Of a stretch of 6,419 nucleotides of DNA, positions 5,878 through 6,419 are shown piece after piece (positions within the stretch are counted from its first letter, which is position 1; every line of letters begins with the position of its first letter). The DNA comes from Halobacteriovorax sp. (lineage in GTDB: Bacteria > Bdellovibrionota > Bacteriovoracia > Bacteriovoracales > Bacteriovoracaceae). The position numbers were made by a program, and so were the translations under genes. Under the pieces are notes generated by a model, which worked only from the letters and a program-made list of their open reading frames with translations, was not told the origin of the DNA and made no database searches. The DNA is taken from contig NZAF01000118.1 in assembly GCA_002686115.1 (NCBI GenBank), positions 1 through 6,419 on the forward strand, written 5' to 3'.

Positions 5878-6246
5878 AGATCAATAAGTCGTCTTCAGGG
5901 CGACAAAACGAACACAAAGTAAACTGTCTAAGTCTCGGAATTACTAAATATATATAAATTTTAATAAGTTAGCTTCTTATTGAACTCATAACATAAATAT
6001 TATCAGAATTACTTGGTAAAAAGTTAAGCCCCTCAGTAACTCCTTTCTCCTAAACCCCTACCAATCTGAGATAGACAGAAATGAACGCAAATAACAGTCA
6101 TTAAGTAGTTGATTTTAAAAATGTGATATTGTCCCAAAACTGTGGCGTAAATCATCACTTGAGTTTGGAACTTGGTTAATATGTAATTACATAAATCTTA
6201 TGGGATAATCTGATTGCGCGACAGGTCCATTGAAATATTTCCATAT

Positions 6247-6288
6247 ATTTTTTGAAAGTGTTGAAAAAGAATACGAATTTTTTGAAAG
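6247..6288 (+). repeat. Direct repeat, 30-base period, upstream of the right-edge gene
   Basis: ATTTTTTGAAAG occurs at 6247-6258 and again at 6277-6288, exactly 30 bases apart, which is close to three helix turns. A related TTGAAAAAG lies between them at 6261-6269. A palindrome TAACCGGTTA (6298-6307) follows. This could be a regulator binding region. Confidence 0.5.
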
Positions 6289-6319
6289 ACCTAGGCCTAA
6301 CCGGTTAAATTTATATAAT
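6282..6319 (+). promoter_or_regulatory. Putative promoter of the right-edge gene
   Basis: TATAAT at 6314-6319 has no good -35 at normal distance. TTGAAA (6282-6287) lies 17 bases from TTAAAT (6305-6310), an alternative pair. Either would give a short leader to the ATG at 6352. Confidence 0.4.
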
Positions 6320-6351
6320 ACGACTTATAAAACCAATACCAAGGAAGGCCC

Positions 6352-6419
6352 ATGATCACTAAAAATATTGCTCTAAATATTAAGACTTGTCTATCTGGAT
6401 TATCCTTTTCCTTTGATGA
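6352..6419 (+). CDS. Start of a plus-strand gene, truncated by the window edge
   Basis: ATG 6352-6354 is preceded by a strong ribosome site AAGGAAGG (6341-6348), and the frame stays open for the 22 codons available (MITKNIALNIKTCLSGLSF and so on). It is divergent from the abiE remnant and has a promoter-like region upstream. Too little is visible to name a family. Confidence 0.6.
   Translation, partial: MITKNIALNIKTCLSGLSFSFD

Larger units (their letters stand above)
5850..6351. other. Intergenic region between abiE remnant and the right-edge gene
   Basis: I find no gene and no recognisable relic in either strand. It contains the putative abiE promoter, one copy of a GTCG-N9-CGAC element (5888-5904; the other copy is at 5823-5839 inside the abiEi start), a small inverted repeat AATAAG/CTTATT at 5963-5981, and the repeats and promoter of the right-edge gene. 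Confidence 0.5.

Noticed and set aside
1..6419. tRNA, rRNA, riboswitch or CRISPR array
   Set aside because: No cloverleaf, conserved RNA core or regularly spaced repeats with unique spacers were seen in any gap.

Overview
The window is AT-rich DNA from a bacterium, most likely Gram-negative. Nearly everything lies on the minus strand, with Shine-Dalgarno sites and frequent GTG or TTG starts. The base composition and the style of the left-edge transposase would fit a Bdellovibrio/Bacteriovorax-type genome, but this is a weak guess. The content is accessory: a mobile element, toxin-antitoxin (TA) modules, an orphan SEC-C protein and gene wreckage.

Left to right: (1) 1-378, the start of a transposase-like gene running off the left edge, split by a -1 frameshift at a run of seven A; (2) 379-768, non-coding, with a putative transposase promoter and a nested inverted repeat; (3) 769-2276, an intact hipB-hipA module (minus-strand order hipB then hipA), with a promoter overlapped by a palindrome and repeated GTATAC sites; (4) 2448-3040, an intact Doc toxin with a ribbon-helix-helix type antitoxin, overlapping by 4 nt and apparently transcribed without a leader; (5) 3132-4190, a 352-residue protein ending in a SEC-C zinc motif; (6) 4284-5849, a gene graveyard: an AbiE operon in which both genes have lost their middles, joined in frame to a remnant of a caspase/legumain-like peptidase and then to a C-terminal piece of a metallophosphoesterase, with one in-frame stop; (7) 5850-6351, non-coding; (8) 6352 to the end, the start of a plus-strand gene.

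The two intact TA modules probably act independently. HipA should be a Ser/Thr kinase held in check by the DNA-binding HipB. Doc should be a Fic-fold kinase neutralised by the small helical antitoxin. The AbiE operon would have been a third (type IV) module but is dead. The most unusual part is the four-family mosaic at 4284-5849, where three unrelated protein fragments lie in one reading frame interrupted by a single TAA.
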